From assembly GCF_000524195.1 (NCBI RefSeq), contig NW_020170460.1, positions 278,325 through 342,324 on the forward strand: DNA of 64,000 nt, given 5' to 3'. The notes beneath the pieces are model-generated. The model was not told where the DNA came from and did no database searches. It worked only from the letters and a program-made list of their open reading frames with translations. Made by a program: the position numbers and the translations under genes. Origin of the DNA: Echinococcus granulosus. Its lineage: Eukaryota > Platyhelminthes > Cestoda > Cyclophyllidea > Taeniidae. Positions 1-11,600 of this stretch are shown here, piece by piece. Every line of letters starts with the position of its first letter. The first letter of the stretch is position 1.

Positions 1-2441
1 AAAGACCTAGACACCGATGATTGTCAAAATGTTTCAAAAACAACTTAGTACCTTATTCATTTTCAAGTAAGTACAAAGATCTGCACTACGATTCGACAAA
101 ATGTTACATGGTCCAAGAAGGTTAAGAGGGAAATTACACGCATCGTATAAATCTCTTGTGAAACGGCTTCCATTGGTAAAATCACAATTCATTGGCCTTG
201 GCTGATAGCTTGACAAAAAAGTGCGCATGAATGCGGTATATTTGGCTTCGTCATTTGAGTCGTAAAGGGGAAAGGGAGAGAGACTTCCCTTGGCATCAAC
301 AATTGGTAAAAATGCAAGCCCTAAAATTCATGAATATTTTGACCAAAGAAGTCCACACTGGACATGTATAATTCAAATATGTATGCAGCTGAAGTGTTGG
401 ATTCCAGAATTTCAAAGTCTTACAGGGCGTAGCATTTTTTCCCGTTTTTTGAGAAAAAAACTTGGAATTAAATAAATCCTATCTATTAAAATGGTGGTAC
501 TTCAGCATTAAAGACGAATACAGCAAAACACTGACGACTAGTGAAAGTGGGAAACCCGGTCAGATTCTAAGGGTATACAAGCTTATTCATGACTAACGCA
601 CTTCACAGAAGTAAGATAAATAAATGACCGCTTACGCACCTGGACTAAGCCGCAGTAAACTTTGTCCTCCTGTGAGAGAAGGCACACTTGCGTCGATTAC
701 AACGTTCGTAACAAAGAAAATTAACCCAGTCAAAAATCCGAAGAGGCACGTGTAAAAGATCACATAAAAAATGAGTATTTGGCCTAGAAATATGAATGTG
801 TGAAGCAACAGCTACCCCAGCTAGATAGCGTTCTACTCAAGAACGTTCCTTCCTTAGTATTAAGGATAAATAGGCCCAAGTGACGCAATCGTTGAGTGGA
901 CTTTGACTTAATTTCTGCAAGTTTCTTCATGACTAGGAATGGAACATCCAAAAAGTGTGACCGTAGAGGCCGTGCGTAGCTGTTAAAATCAATCCATTTA
1001 AACAAAGCAGAGTAATGCATATTTATGTTAAAAAACATGCTTGCTTGGCATGAAATTTTTTTAATTAGGCATAAAGCTATGTAATAGTGATATTTAAAAA
1101 TGTTCTAAGCCTGTGTTCTAGTGCCAGCGCACAAATATTTTGAAGATATTTTTAGTTCTATAATAAAATATTCAGGTGATTCTGATGAAATTGTTTTTAT
1201 TTGTTGATGATAAACTTTTAGGAAATGTTTTCTAAAATTCTGTTTTAAAGTTCTGTGGTAGGTCTTCCCTTTGCACACAGCCTTAAATCGACCTCAGGGT
1301 TGACTCAAGGTGCTACGCATTACTCCGTCAAGTCTTACAACTCATAATGGCTAACTTGGCAAATGTATCAATCTAGCTACATTCTCAATGCAGCACCACA
1401 TTCGCTTACATATTCCATGGCCACTTAAGTGCTGTCCCATTCCGACATGCACTTAAACACAACTACCTCTTTTCATAAATTTAGCGCATTTTATTTACCG
1501 CAGCAATACAAGCATCAAGCAGACATTTGTACAGCAGAATCCTCAAGGAAGCAACTGTTGTGGTCATGTTTGTCAACAAGTTAAGTGAATATATGACGGA
1601 TAATTGCATGCTAAAACCTATTTACAGATAACCGTCTTTTAAAATGTCACTTGGAATCTTGCGGCAGAAGTGATGTCAAGCCGCGGGAAGTCTTATCTAA
1701 AATGAATGAAAAGAACGTTGGTGTTGAGATGATATTTACTTAGCATCACAAATACGCAAGCATCGTCTCAATCAGCACGGACCCTTCACAAGGAACGGTC
1801 TTGTAGTTCCACTACACGTGGTTATAGACGAAGAGTGTGTCCTATCACGCGCGGTAATATCCATGTCGCATGCCAATCGCCCTTCCAGACATCGTGATTT
1901 CAGATAACAGGCCACAATTGTGGTGGGTACTGCAATGCTTTAATTACTTAGTTAACTCGCCGTTTTGGTTTCGCGGGCACTTAAGGTATGGCTCCCAAAC
2001 CATGCCGGTGGCCAATCCAGTCATTCTCTACGTCAGTAATACGATTTTCACTCTAGTATATTGACCTCTTCATGGACTTCAGGGAAGAATTGGAACGCTG
2101 CATTAGTGACAGCAGAAAGCAAACTCGATTGTGGATGACAACTATCCTGGATTTACATCACTGAACGCTACAACATGAAGTAACGGATGAAGTGCATATG
2201 CTGCGAGTGGAAAAACATGTGACGATCCCTAACAGAAGGGTTGAAAGTGACGTTTGCATTCGGCGAACACCCCAGTTCCGTGTCCTGCAGCACTTATGCG
2301 ATCGACCTTTCTCCTTCGTAAACTATGCCTCCGTAGAAAACAAAATTAATTATAGACAAAATCATACACAAATTTTCCTTAACTAGCAATTTTTTACTTT
2401 GGGTGATTCTTCATAGATTAAAGATTGACAGGTAGGTGAAT
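1..2441. other. 3' flank of the BAR-RhoGAP gene
   Basis: No gene recognised. Short open frames on both strands lack homology or convincing splice sites. TTTATT at 1490-1495 and 1195-1200 would be AATAAA on the minus strand and could serve the RhoGAP transcript. A possible integrase remnant is listed separately. Confidence 0.5.
1850..2064 (+). mobile_element. Possible decayed retroelement integrase fragment
   Basis: The frame at 1870-2064 reads LPDIVISDNRPQ, which resembles the integrase core motif (G)LPDxIVSDNGPQF of Ty3/Gypsy elements. The rest has lost similarity and there are stops around it. It is a degenerate relic at best; the match rests on about 12 residues. Confidence 0.35.
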
Positions 2442-2661
2442 CTAGGCTTTACCTTCAAGGGAAGTTGCAGGATAGTTCGCCGTAGAAACGTTGGCAGAAA
2501 CCACCTTTCGCCTATCAGAGACGGAACTAAGATCAACAACACCTGCTCGGGGTAGAGGCGTTCCTTTGGAGGGTCGTGTCAGTGGCTCACACCGCCATCG
2601 ACAGTTTTCCACATCCGCGGTGGTTAAAAGTGCAACCATAGAAGTCGTCGAGTCCATGTTT
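2442..2661 (-). CDS. ARHGAP17: BAR-RhoGAP exon 15: probable last coding exon
   Basis: Acceptor gatgtttccag (phase 2). It encodes SNMDSTTSMVALLTTADVEN and continues to LEGKA, stop TAG at 2444-2442. A gtaaag at 2452-2447, just before the stop, could be a donor to further exons downstream that I did not find. The nearest AATAAA on this strand reads as TTTATT at 1490-1495. Confidence 0.6.
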
Positions 2662-5600
2662 CTGGAAACATCAAAGAAGCCGTGCTTATGAAGGCATTTT
2701 AGCAGACGTCTTCTAGACTACTTCTTTGTTATTCTAGGTTTATTAAGGTGCAGGCATCACTGGGGTATCAAATCTCTCGAGCTCCACGTGCTCTTGGATG
2801 TCTATGGTTGCGGTTGCCATCTTAGTGGCTTCTGTTAATTTTTCGACAAGATCCTGCCAGTTTCATACATCTTTTAGGATCGTCTTGGACGACCTGGTTG
2901 TAACAGGTATTATAACACATAAAAACCGCTTTATTTTTAACTAGCATTTTTCTGGTATTTAACAAGAATGCTACCATTCGAACTATTTTTGCACGACTAA
3001 ATTTTAAACAAGTGAGGATCAGCTTGTCCATGTAACATTTCACCCGTCTGTCCCGAACTGAAATGTCTAGACAGAAGATTTGCTGCGCAGCCACCTACTT
3101 ATGAATATTTAAGTAGCGGTGGTGAGCAATTTAACTCACGACGACACGCCTCCTTCGGTTTCACTGACAGGGAAACGCTGAAACCGGCTCAGAGTGCTAA
3201 ATGGCCGCCTTTTGCCTTCTATGTCCATGGTGGTGAAGAGGGGCATGGTGAATCTGTGCAGTGTGCGACCGTTCAACGGATCCGGTGTAGTACAACACTT
3301 CTTTCGATGGTTCGCCACCTTTGACGATTGGGTCATTTGCGTTGTAGCAGTAGTGGCGACGATGTTGTTCAGTCGTGGCCTATTGTGCTCCAACATCGAC
3401 AGACTCGATGTTGAGTGGCGTCTGATCACTAATACAACAGTATTGCTGATTAGTCATTTGAGTGGACCATAATATATATGTGGCATATCTACTTTCCTTT
3501 ACACAAATTCTACACAATTGCCAGAATGACTTCGAATTTCAGCTAAACTCACTGCATACACGCCACCAATTCATGGCGTCCTATCCACACGCCCTTTTTT
3601 CGTTGGCAAAATAAGCTAACTATATTTCATCAACTTACTGTACAATCCGCCTTTGCCGGCCTTTTTCTCACGAGCACCAGCAGTATCACTGCTATCGGTC
3701 TGAGAGGTAAGTGTCGATTTACCCATAACACTTCTCGCCTCATACACTGACCGCACCCTCGCCAATAACTCCTCCACCCCTGACTTGCTATTCAGCGTCT
3801 GTAGAGTGAACAGAGTGTCGTAGAGATCGCCATGGATGGAGGATTTTTGCTCCTCTCCTCCCTCACCACCATCGCCATCATCCTCTGTCACTTCCAGCAT
3901 CGCTCTCCTCCATTCCATGTGTTGCCTTTGAAGGGCACTGCGTAGCGGCTGACGTAGTTGTGGGGACTTTGCCCTTGTCGCCGCCACCTCCTCCTCCTTA
4001 ACCATCACCGGTATCTCCTCCTGCGTCAGACTCCTTGTACGGTCCAAACGTGACGTCCTGTCAAGATCAAGGTCAGCGACCTTTCGAACTGGTATGGGAG
4101 TTAGGGACCGCCCAACAGGGGCGGAGACTGGGATTGGATTAGTTGAGGCTAGAGTGCTGGCGGTGGAGGTGGTGTTGACGACTTTCCAGTGCTTTGCCCG
4201 TAAACGCTGTGGAAGCGTTCGAATCGCGCGCGATTGGCGTGCGAATTCTGTCATTGCACGTTGCGCACGTCGACTGAGAAGGTCAGACGGGGTGAAGGGG
4301 CGGACGGAGGTGGAAGAAGTAGGTTCGGAGGTAAGGGAAACTAAAATGAGAACATGGCAATTCGATACAGAATTTTCAACACAACAGGTAGCGTCAATCC
4401 GTCCAATAGTTAAAAAAAGTACCAGATGGACTGGTCTCCACCACTCGGCATAGATTAATGGATACTTGCTAAATGACTTTTGCAGCATTGTCCCGCAATA
4501 TAAAGGCAAGTCACAGGTAAAATTTTGATCAAACATTCCGCCTGTCCTGTCAACTATGTGAGAAGCTAGTCTCTTAACTGCTCACTATGCAAAAATGTAA
4601 AAAATGGAATATTTTTGCCATAAAGATCGCACGAAGCGTTGGGATCAATTCTGCAGCAACTATTTTGCGTTTAGGCCTCTGTATCTAGGGTAGATTTGCA
4701 AGTCAAATGCTTTTTTCGCTTTTCTACTTTTTTGTGCATTTAAGTTGTATGTAATTCTTTAAGCGTGATGCTTTTACTACTAAATTAGGGTAATATTCAC
4801 GGAGTAAAGCAAAAAATCCAATATAAATTAATAAAATCTAGCAGCAGAATTTTGCGCAAAAATCTGAATACCCTCCTTGCTGATTGGTTAATCGAGTCTG
4901 CAAGAACCAATCAATGCAGAGTTAGTACCCGGCTTTTGATTATATTAATCGTTGATTGGTGGAAAAAGGGTGTAAAGATCTGAACTCTTGCCTGACGTTC
5001 GTGTGAACTCCTCACTGTTGTCAATCACATCGAAATTGACTTCCGCCTCGTCTTCTTCATCGTCAGGATGTAGAGGGAAAATTTCATTGGCGTGCACGAT
5101 AAGGAGTTCGATGAGGCCTTTATAGGTGCCCTGGATGGCCAATTGTGCTGGTCTACGCGCAAAATTCAGTCGTAAATAGGATTGCTCCCATCGAGAGGTT
5201 TGATTTAAGCCGTTGATTCAATCAAGCATTGTCGGGCCATTTGTACACTTTTAATGATAACAAACTAGGGACAATATTTCTTGATCCGAAAAAAACAAAT
5301 TAAAGATTATCAGACGAAAAATTTTCCTGGGAAATGTCTACAATTGAAACAACCAAATACGCTTGCATAAACGATTATAAAAGTTACACAATCAAATCTT
5401 TTTTTGCCGTCCCTCATTGTCAAAATTCACGTTTGCTTGTTACCAATGGGGTATAGAATGTTCAACAATAGTGAGAATGCCTCGTTTTGAGATGGAAAGC
5501 AAAGAAGGTTTCAAGTAACATCTACTCAGCAGCCAACAGCACCACATGTGATAAGCCTCCGTCTGTTAAGTTACTTTTAGTGGATAGTTCTTTACAAACA

Positions 5601-8600
5601 CTCGCCACATACACAGTTTCATTCTGATGACCACCACAATTGGAATCCACCGAGGCTGTGGTTGGAGGTCCGTCTGCACTTGTGGAGGCAGAGGAGGAAG
5701 GGGAGACAGCGGGAACAGGGGGAGCCAGTAGGGAGGGGCCAAAGATGATGGCTAGACCAGCGGGAGTCATGCGATTGCGTACTGAATACTCTGTGAAGCG
5801 ATGTAGGAAACGGAAGAGGTAGCCGGCGTTTCGCTCATACTCCGGCGGCATTCGATGAGCAATTTGCCGAAGACGACGCAACTGTACTGCTTTATCTTTT
5901 CTGAAAGCAAATATCCAGGAAAAGAGTATCGTTTAACATTCTTAGGTTTAAGCTACAAAAAGATACTACCGCAGCAGTAACAAGCACAGCAGTAAATTCC
6001 ATTACATTCTGTTACTACTCGCAAAAAGTGGTGCGCATGATGCAGTGCCGATGCTCATGTAGCATACAACTGGAGATTAATTTTACCTTACTTCACCAAC
6101 TTTCTAAAACATTAGGATTGCTTTGCAAAATTGTTTAGATGATGTATTGCTGCGAATAATGTACTGCCTTACGTTGGCAGAAATATGATGGACTATTACC
6201 ACTTAATAACTCTATGGGTGATACTACGCATCGCGAAAAAAATACACAAGCATAATCCTTGTCCCAGTCTTATGCAACAATAGCATTGAACACCGGGTTT
6301 ATGGAGTAAAACAATTTTTTGGGGGGTGTCTAGACGATTTGCACAACTACTTAAATGAGAAGTTAGTAGTATTTGCATACATTTCCAGGGCTCGGGTCCA
6401 TTCGCCGAGGAGGTGGGAGGTAAGGAGAGGTTGTGGAAGGCTGCGTAGGTACTGCTTCATCGCGTCCGCCACCACATAGGGGTCGTACTGTGAGATCACA
6501 GTGCCTGCTCGCAACGAATTCAACGCGCTCTTGAGGAAAGAAATTAAAGTATTTTAAGGAATAAATAAATTAATGGCGAAATCTTTTGGGCTTATGACGC
6601 GCGAATTAGGAGCGTCTACTTTAAAAACACAAAAATCACCAATGACGGCGGGTAAGAGAATGGAAAAGGTATATTAACGAAGGTATTGCTACAGAAACGC
6701 AGCACTCATGGCGCTATTTAAAGTCGGGATATGTTTCGAATAAAATAACCAGGGAATACTAGGGAATCGTCATTGGAACTGGCTGTCTCAAAGATTCAGG
6801 AAATCTATCGCCTCCTACAATATCCACCATTCTCCAAAAAGACTACCCTAAATTGCCTAAAATCTGTGCATACAAATTCACCGAACAAACTTCTATTAAC
6901 TGGAACCACTGGGCAAATTTCGAGTTATTAATTTCTTTTTTTCTAAAGAACGTACCTTTAGCGTGTCGACTTTGGTTTTGCTTCCAGCGATTCGAAAAAT
7001 TCCCTGAAAAGCAACCACAAATAGTTTTATCCAATGATATAAAATAGTTTATAGTCTCGTGGAATTAAATAATGGGTGAATTTTGCATTTTAATTGCTAT
7101 TTTGATGGAGCCACACTATTATATACCTTTGAAAACGAAAATGAATTTTAGGGAATCACGGTGTCCCACCCGTGTTTTGATGAACATGGCCAAAAAAATT
7201 TGTTTTAAAATATTTTACCGTGTTCGGTAAGTAGTAATGTATTCTACACATCTACCCACCATGGAAGTTGTATAGCACTGTTATTTTAGCAAAACCCTCC
7301 AAATAAATATAAAAAAGTAAATTATAAACCAACTGTCTAAAATTTTAAGGCCACCAGTCTGCTTTTAACCACGCGGGCTTTTCAGTCGGTAACTAATCGC
7401 AAACCAAATAAACATAGTATATTTATGGAGGTATGATCATAAAAGGACCTTAAATAAATTCTCTAAACAAAATAGTTGGTTTCTCAGGAGTTAAATCTGA
7501 TCTTTTTTAAAAAAGTGCAGAAATGAATTAAGGATACACCAATACTTGGTTTGATATAGGGTGTTAAATAAGTACTTTTACTTTAAAAAAAGTTTCATGA
7601 CTATTTCAAGACTTTAACATCCATCACTCTTTACCACGTCAGAAGCCCCATCCGTATTTTTTATGCCGGGCGCATGAATGACCTATTTTTGAATCCTTAA
7701 TTCATTAAACTCAAATGGAAGTTTCGTTGAGGATGGGAGGAGAACAAAGTAAGCTGTTTGACTTATTAAAACAAACAAAGTTTTCAAGGACGACCTCCTA
7801 CAAACATTTAAGCACCAATTTCTCTACGAATCTCTGAATTATTACGCGTCTTTTTATACGAGTACACCGGTGGTAGGTGTTTTAAAGCAAATGGAAAGAC
7901 TGAGCCTCATAATATATTTCTCTGAGACTACGTTGGGTCGTGGCTAACTCCCAAGCTCTTGACTCCAACCACGAGAAGTTTCTGCAGGCTCCTACTGAAA
8001 TCCATCGAAAATGGGCTAGTATCGAGCCAATTACCTCTTCACAAAGAGCCGTGGGGTTATTCAACGCCCGAATGCATTGTCGCAGAGGGTAGGCAATCTT
8101 CGCGTGGGTCACCGCCAAATGCGACTCTAGGCTGCGTCCATACACGGGCAGGGGGCACTGTTCATCTGAGAGGCATCATTAAAGTCATGAATAAGTAGCT
8201 AGCACTCACACTGGCATCAGCAGTGTTAATTTTGTGTTGAAAGTAAATGATAAAAGTACCCAGTTCGGCTCGCAGGAGGGGTGCCAATTCCTCCAAAATG
8301 GCCGCACAGGTGCGATGGTAGGCAGCTGAAATCTCAACCATCTCCACAAGGGCCTGCGAAAATTCCAGTGTGGAGATCGTCTCAAAGTTGAAGAGCTCAC
8401 GCAAAGCCTTCTCCTGAAGGAGAAAAAGAAGTTGGATGTTAGGGAAATTTTATTTAGCTCCGCCATTGTTTTCAACACCTGTGCACTCAAAATCAGCGTT
8501 TCAAAATACACTGTGGCATTTATTTTTTCATTTCCAAAAGACTATTTTGATTGTTTAAAAGTTTTCATTGGAACTTTTATTGTCCTTTTACTTTATGGTC

Positions 8601-11600
8601 TACCTAAGAAATCCCTTTTTTGAAACAGCTTATTGGTTAAAGGGATTCGCTGGGTTAAAATTACACAATCTCACCTTGAAAAGTTGCGATTCCGCTTCCA
8701 AGTCCTCTTTAATCGCGTTCAGCTGAGTCGCTTTGGCCGTCCTAATGAAACTTCCATCGCCGTTCGGGGTAACTGCTGTAACCCCCCCAGGAGATACAGT
8801 TTCTGAAAGAGATAATAATATCGCTACTAATAATAATTCTACAAACATACTAGTCTATCTGCGATGACGAAACTGAAGCAAAAAAGAAATATATGAGAGG
8901 ATCTAGTCTAAGGAAAGATGATTGAAAACCTCACGTTTTTGTCATTTGTTAATGGTGCTTAAGTAGTTCGGCTCAGATGCAATGACTAGTAATAGCTTAC
9001 CCTTAGACGAAGCGGTGACCGGTGGAGACTGGTGGCTGCTTTGAGAAATCGGTATCGGCGCGCTTCTAAGGATACTACGTCCTGATTGGCTACTTTCCGC
9101 CGAATTTCCGTCCCCTTGACTAGGAGAATTCATCGGTGTTGACAGATTCGCTGACAATGGAAGTTGATGCTACACGAAACAAAGGTGACTGAAAAATATC
9201 CGTGGCTGAATTTCATTGAGTGTTTAATGCAACACATTAAACCCATCGCGTTTACTAAACATAGTCGACTAATCATACCCAGTTTCCATCAGATCCATTC
9301 GGTGATTGAGCCTCCTCATTCAAGGTGCCTTGAGAGCTGACCGCTGAGGTAGAAGCACGGGCAGCGCGTTCGCTAACAGAACGCAACTCGCCGCCAGCAC
9401 GCCAGGCCTGCCTTCGAGCTCGTGCCATCTCACTGTTCGGTCCGGTTGCATCAGCTATGCGTTTCATTGGGCCAATCACGCTCTCGTGTACGCGAGCTCC
9501 CCAATTCAGGCGAGCCTGTGCCAGTCGGCTCGAGGCTTGGCCACATCCAAAGAGGAGGTGACTGAAATAACGTTTTAATGGCAAATCAGGAGTCTAGGTG
9601 TTACATTTGAGTCTGCTGAACCAAACTTAGGCGGATTTAGGAATGCCTACTGAAAGATATTCAGTACGGTTTACTTTATGCCGAAACATTGCAGTCATTT
9701 GTCAGTACTTATTAATCAAATTTGTAATTTGTCGGAAAAAGAACGCTTGTTTAGAGGGATTTTTATAAAAACAAAATGTTCGCAGCAAAACGTCTCATTT
9801 TATTCGTGATTTCAAAAGAAATGATTCCAGGTAGACAAAATAAAGTGTACGCCTATTCACCAACGCAGTATCATTTAAAAGTCAACCTTGACATGGCCTA
9901 TTTGAATAAGGTTTTTTCTATTAATTAACTTAACTTTCAATGTAAGATTACAACTTATACCTTTTTAAAACAGACTAAGTAGTAAGTAAATTAGCTGGGA
10001 CATAACAAAAAAGGTATGCAGTTCACCTAAGTTAAGAATGAACTACTTCTGCCACGTGGCAACCCCAAGTACTGCGTTCTTTCAGACCATTTTGTTGGAT
10101 GGCGTTAACATAGTGGTTTGGAAGAGGAATCACAAAGAATATTTCCCTAAGTAAAAACTGTAAAATTCACTGTAAATACACTAGCCTTCGACTTCAGTGT
10201 AAGGCAATCAAATGGGTTTCTCCTGACAAGACGCAAGCTTGCAAAGCTTTTTGCCGCCAGAAGCATTGAGTGGCCATTTAACTTCCCAGATGATTATGTG
10301 CTTGTCTAATACCGAAAAACGTGACAACCGCTTCTGAAAGCAAGGTGAAGAATGAAGGTAGGGTGGGGATGAGACACCCCCCCCACGCATCTTAGCCAGG
10401 GTGCTAATCTCCCCACGCTCCAGTTTTGTGGTGTGAGGTATGAACACCAATTTCTTCCCCACTGATTAACTAGTCCATAGGTTTTTTTTTGCCCGTCTTC
10501 GGGTTGCGTTTGCAGTTCTACCGAGGGCAGTAGGTGTTAGGTCTTCACCTAGCAGCGGCTTAGAAGGGTGGAGTGGGGAAGGAAAGGAGTGGATTATTAG
10601 AATACCGAAGTTCTTTCTCACCACATGTCAAGAAGTCAGCAAACATTTGAAAATGCATGGCTCACTTTTCTCCAACCTCCGTGAAAGAAGTGGGAAATAC
10701 CAAAGTGATGGCCTTTAAAATCCGCTGCTACCTTTCGATGCAAGCCATATGAGTTGGAGCTATTTGCTTAGCATCCACGACTTTCCCGTCCCAGCTGGCG
10801 TGGATAGAGGCAAACGAAGTGTTGTATCACTTACGTTCGTTGTTAACTGACCGTTTTTTGACACATGGCTGCCAACTTCCCTCAATCAAACGTGATAGGT
10901 AAGTCGTCTGTACGCAAAACATCATCATCCGGTAGTTCAACACCTGAAGCGCAGGGCTTAAATCACACTCTTGTCCGGTGTATTTTGTTGCTGATGTGGA
11001 ACTACCGTCCGCAGCTTCGGAACAGATCCAACGAGCGTGAATTGTAGAGGCTCAAAGGTCTTGTGATTTTAAGCCCAAATGTGAGGAAATACGAGTCCGT
11101 TAGGGTCGACACTTGTCCATCCCAAGTGTGGTCAGTATTTTCAATCAACAGAAAGTTTGATAAAAAGGCCCAAAAATTTCACAACATTAGCTCGAAATAA
11201 TGCCTTGCCCACCTCAAACAGTATTCGCAGACATTCTCAGCTAGACTTTCATGGGTGCCCAAATGAGGGGATTTTACTCAATGCAAAGGATAGAAAAAAA
11301 AGAAGGATAACACAAAACCCTTCCCTAATGCGTTCTTCCGCCTGTTCCTGTTCCTCTTCTCCCTGCTCCCACAAATCTGACATTTATGCATACAAAGCAT
11401 ATGCATGCCAAAGCTCTAGTATAAAAAGGCGCTGGATACACAGCACAGCAACATCCACAGCTAACGGAGTGGTAGTAGTAACAGCGGTGAGAGCGAATGC
11501 TAATTGCCACAGCTTCATCACACGGTTAGGTGATTTGTCTAAGAGTGATGATGGAGGGGAGAGGAAACGATCTCCCTCCACAGCGGTTGTTGTTGAGTCA

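Noticed and set aside
7882..8034. Continuation of the frame past RhoGAP exon 8 (reading VIGSILAHFRWISVGACRN)
   Set aside because: It vaguely resembles GIFRISGSA, but the true GIFRIAGSK exon at 6956-7003 fits homology, phase and splice sites.
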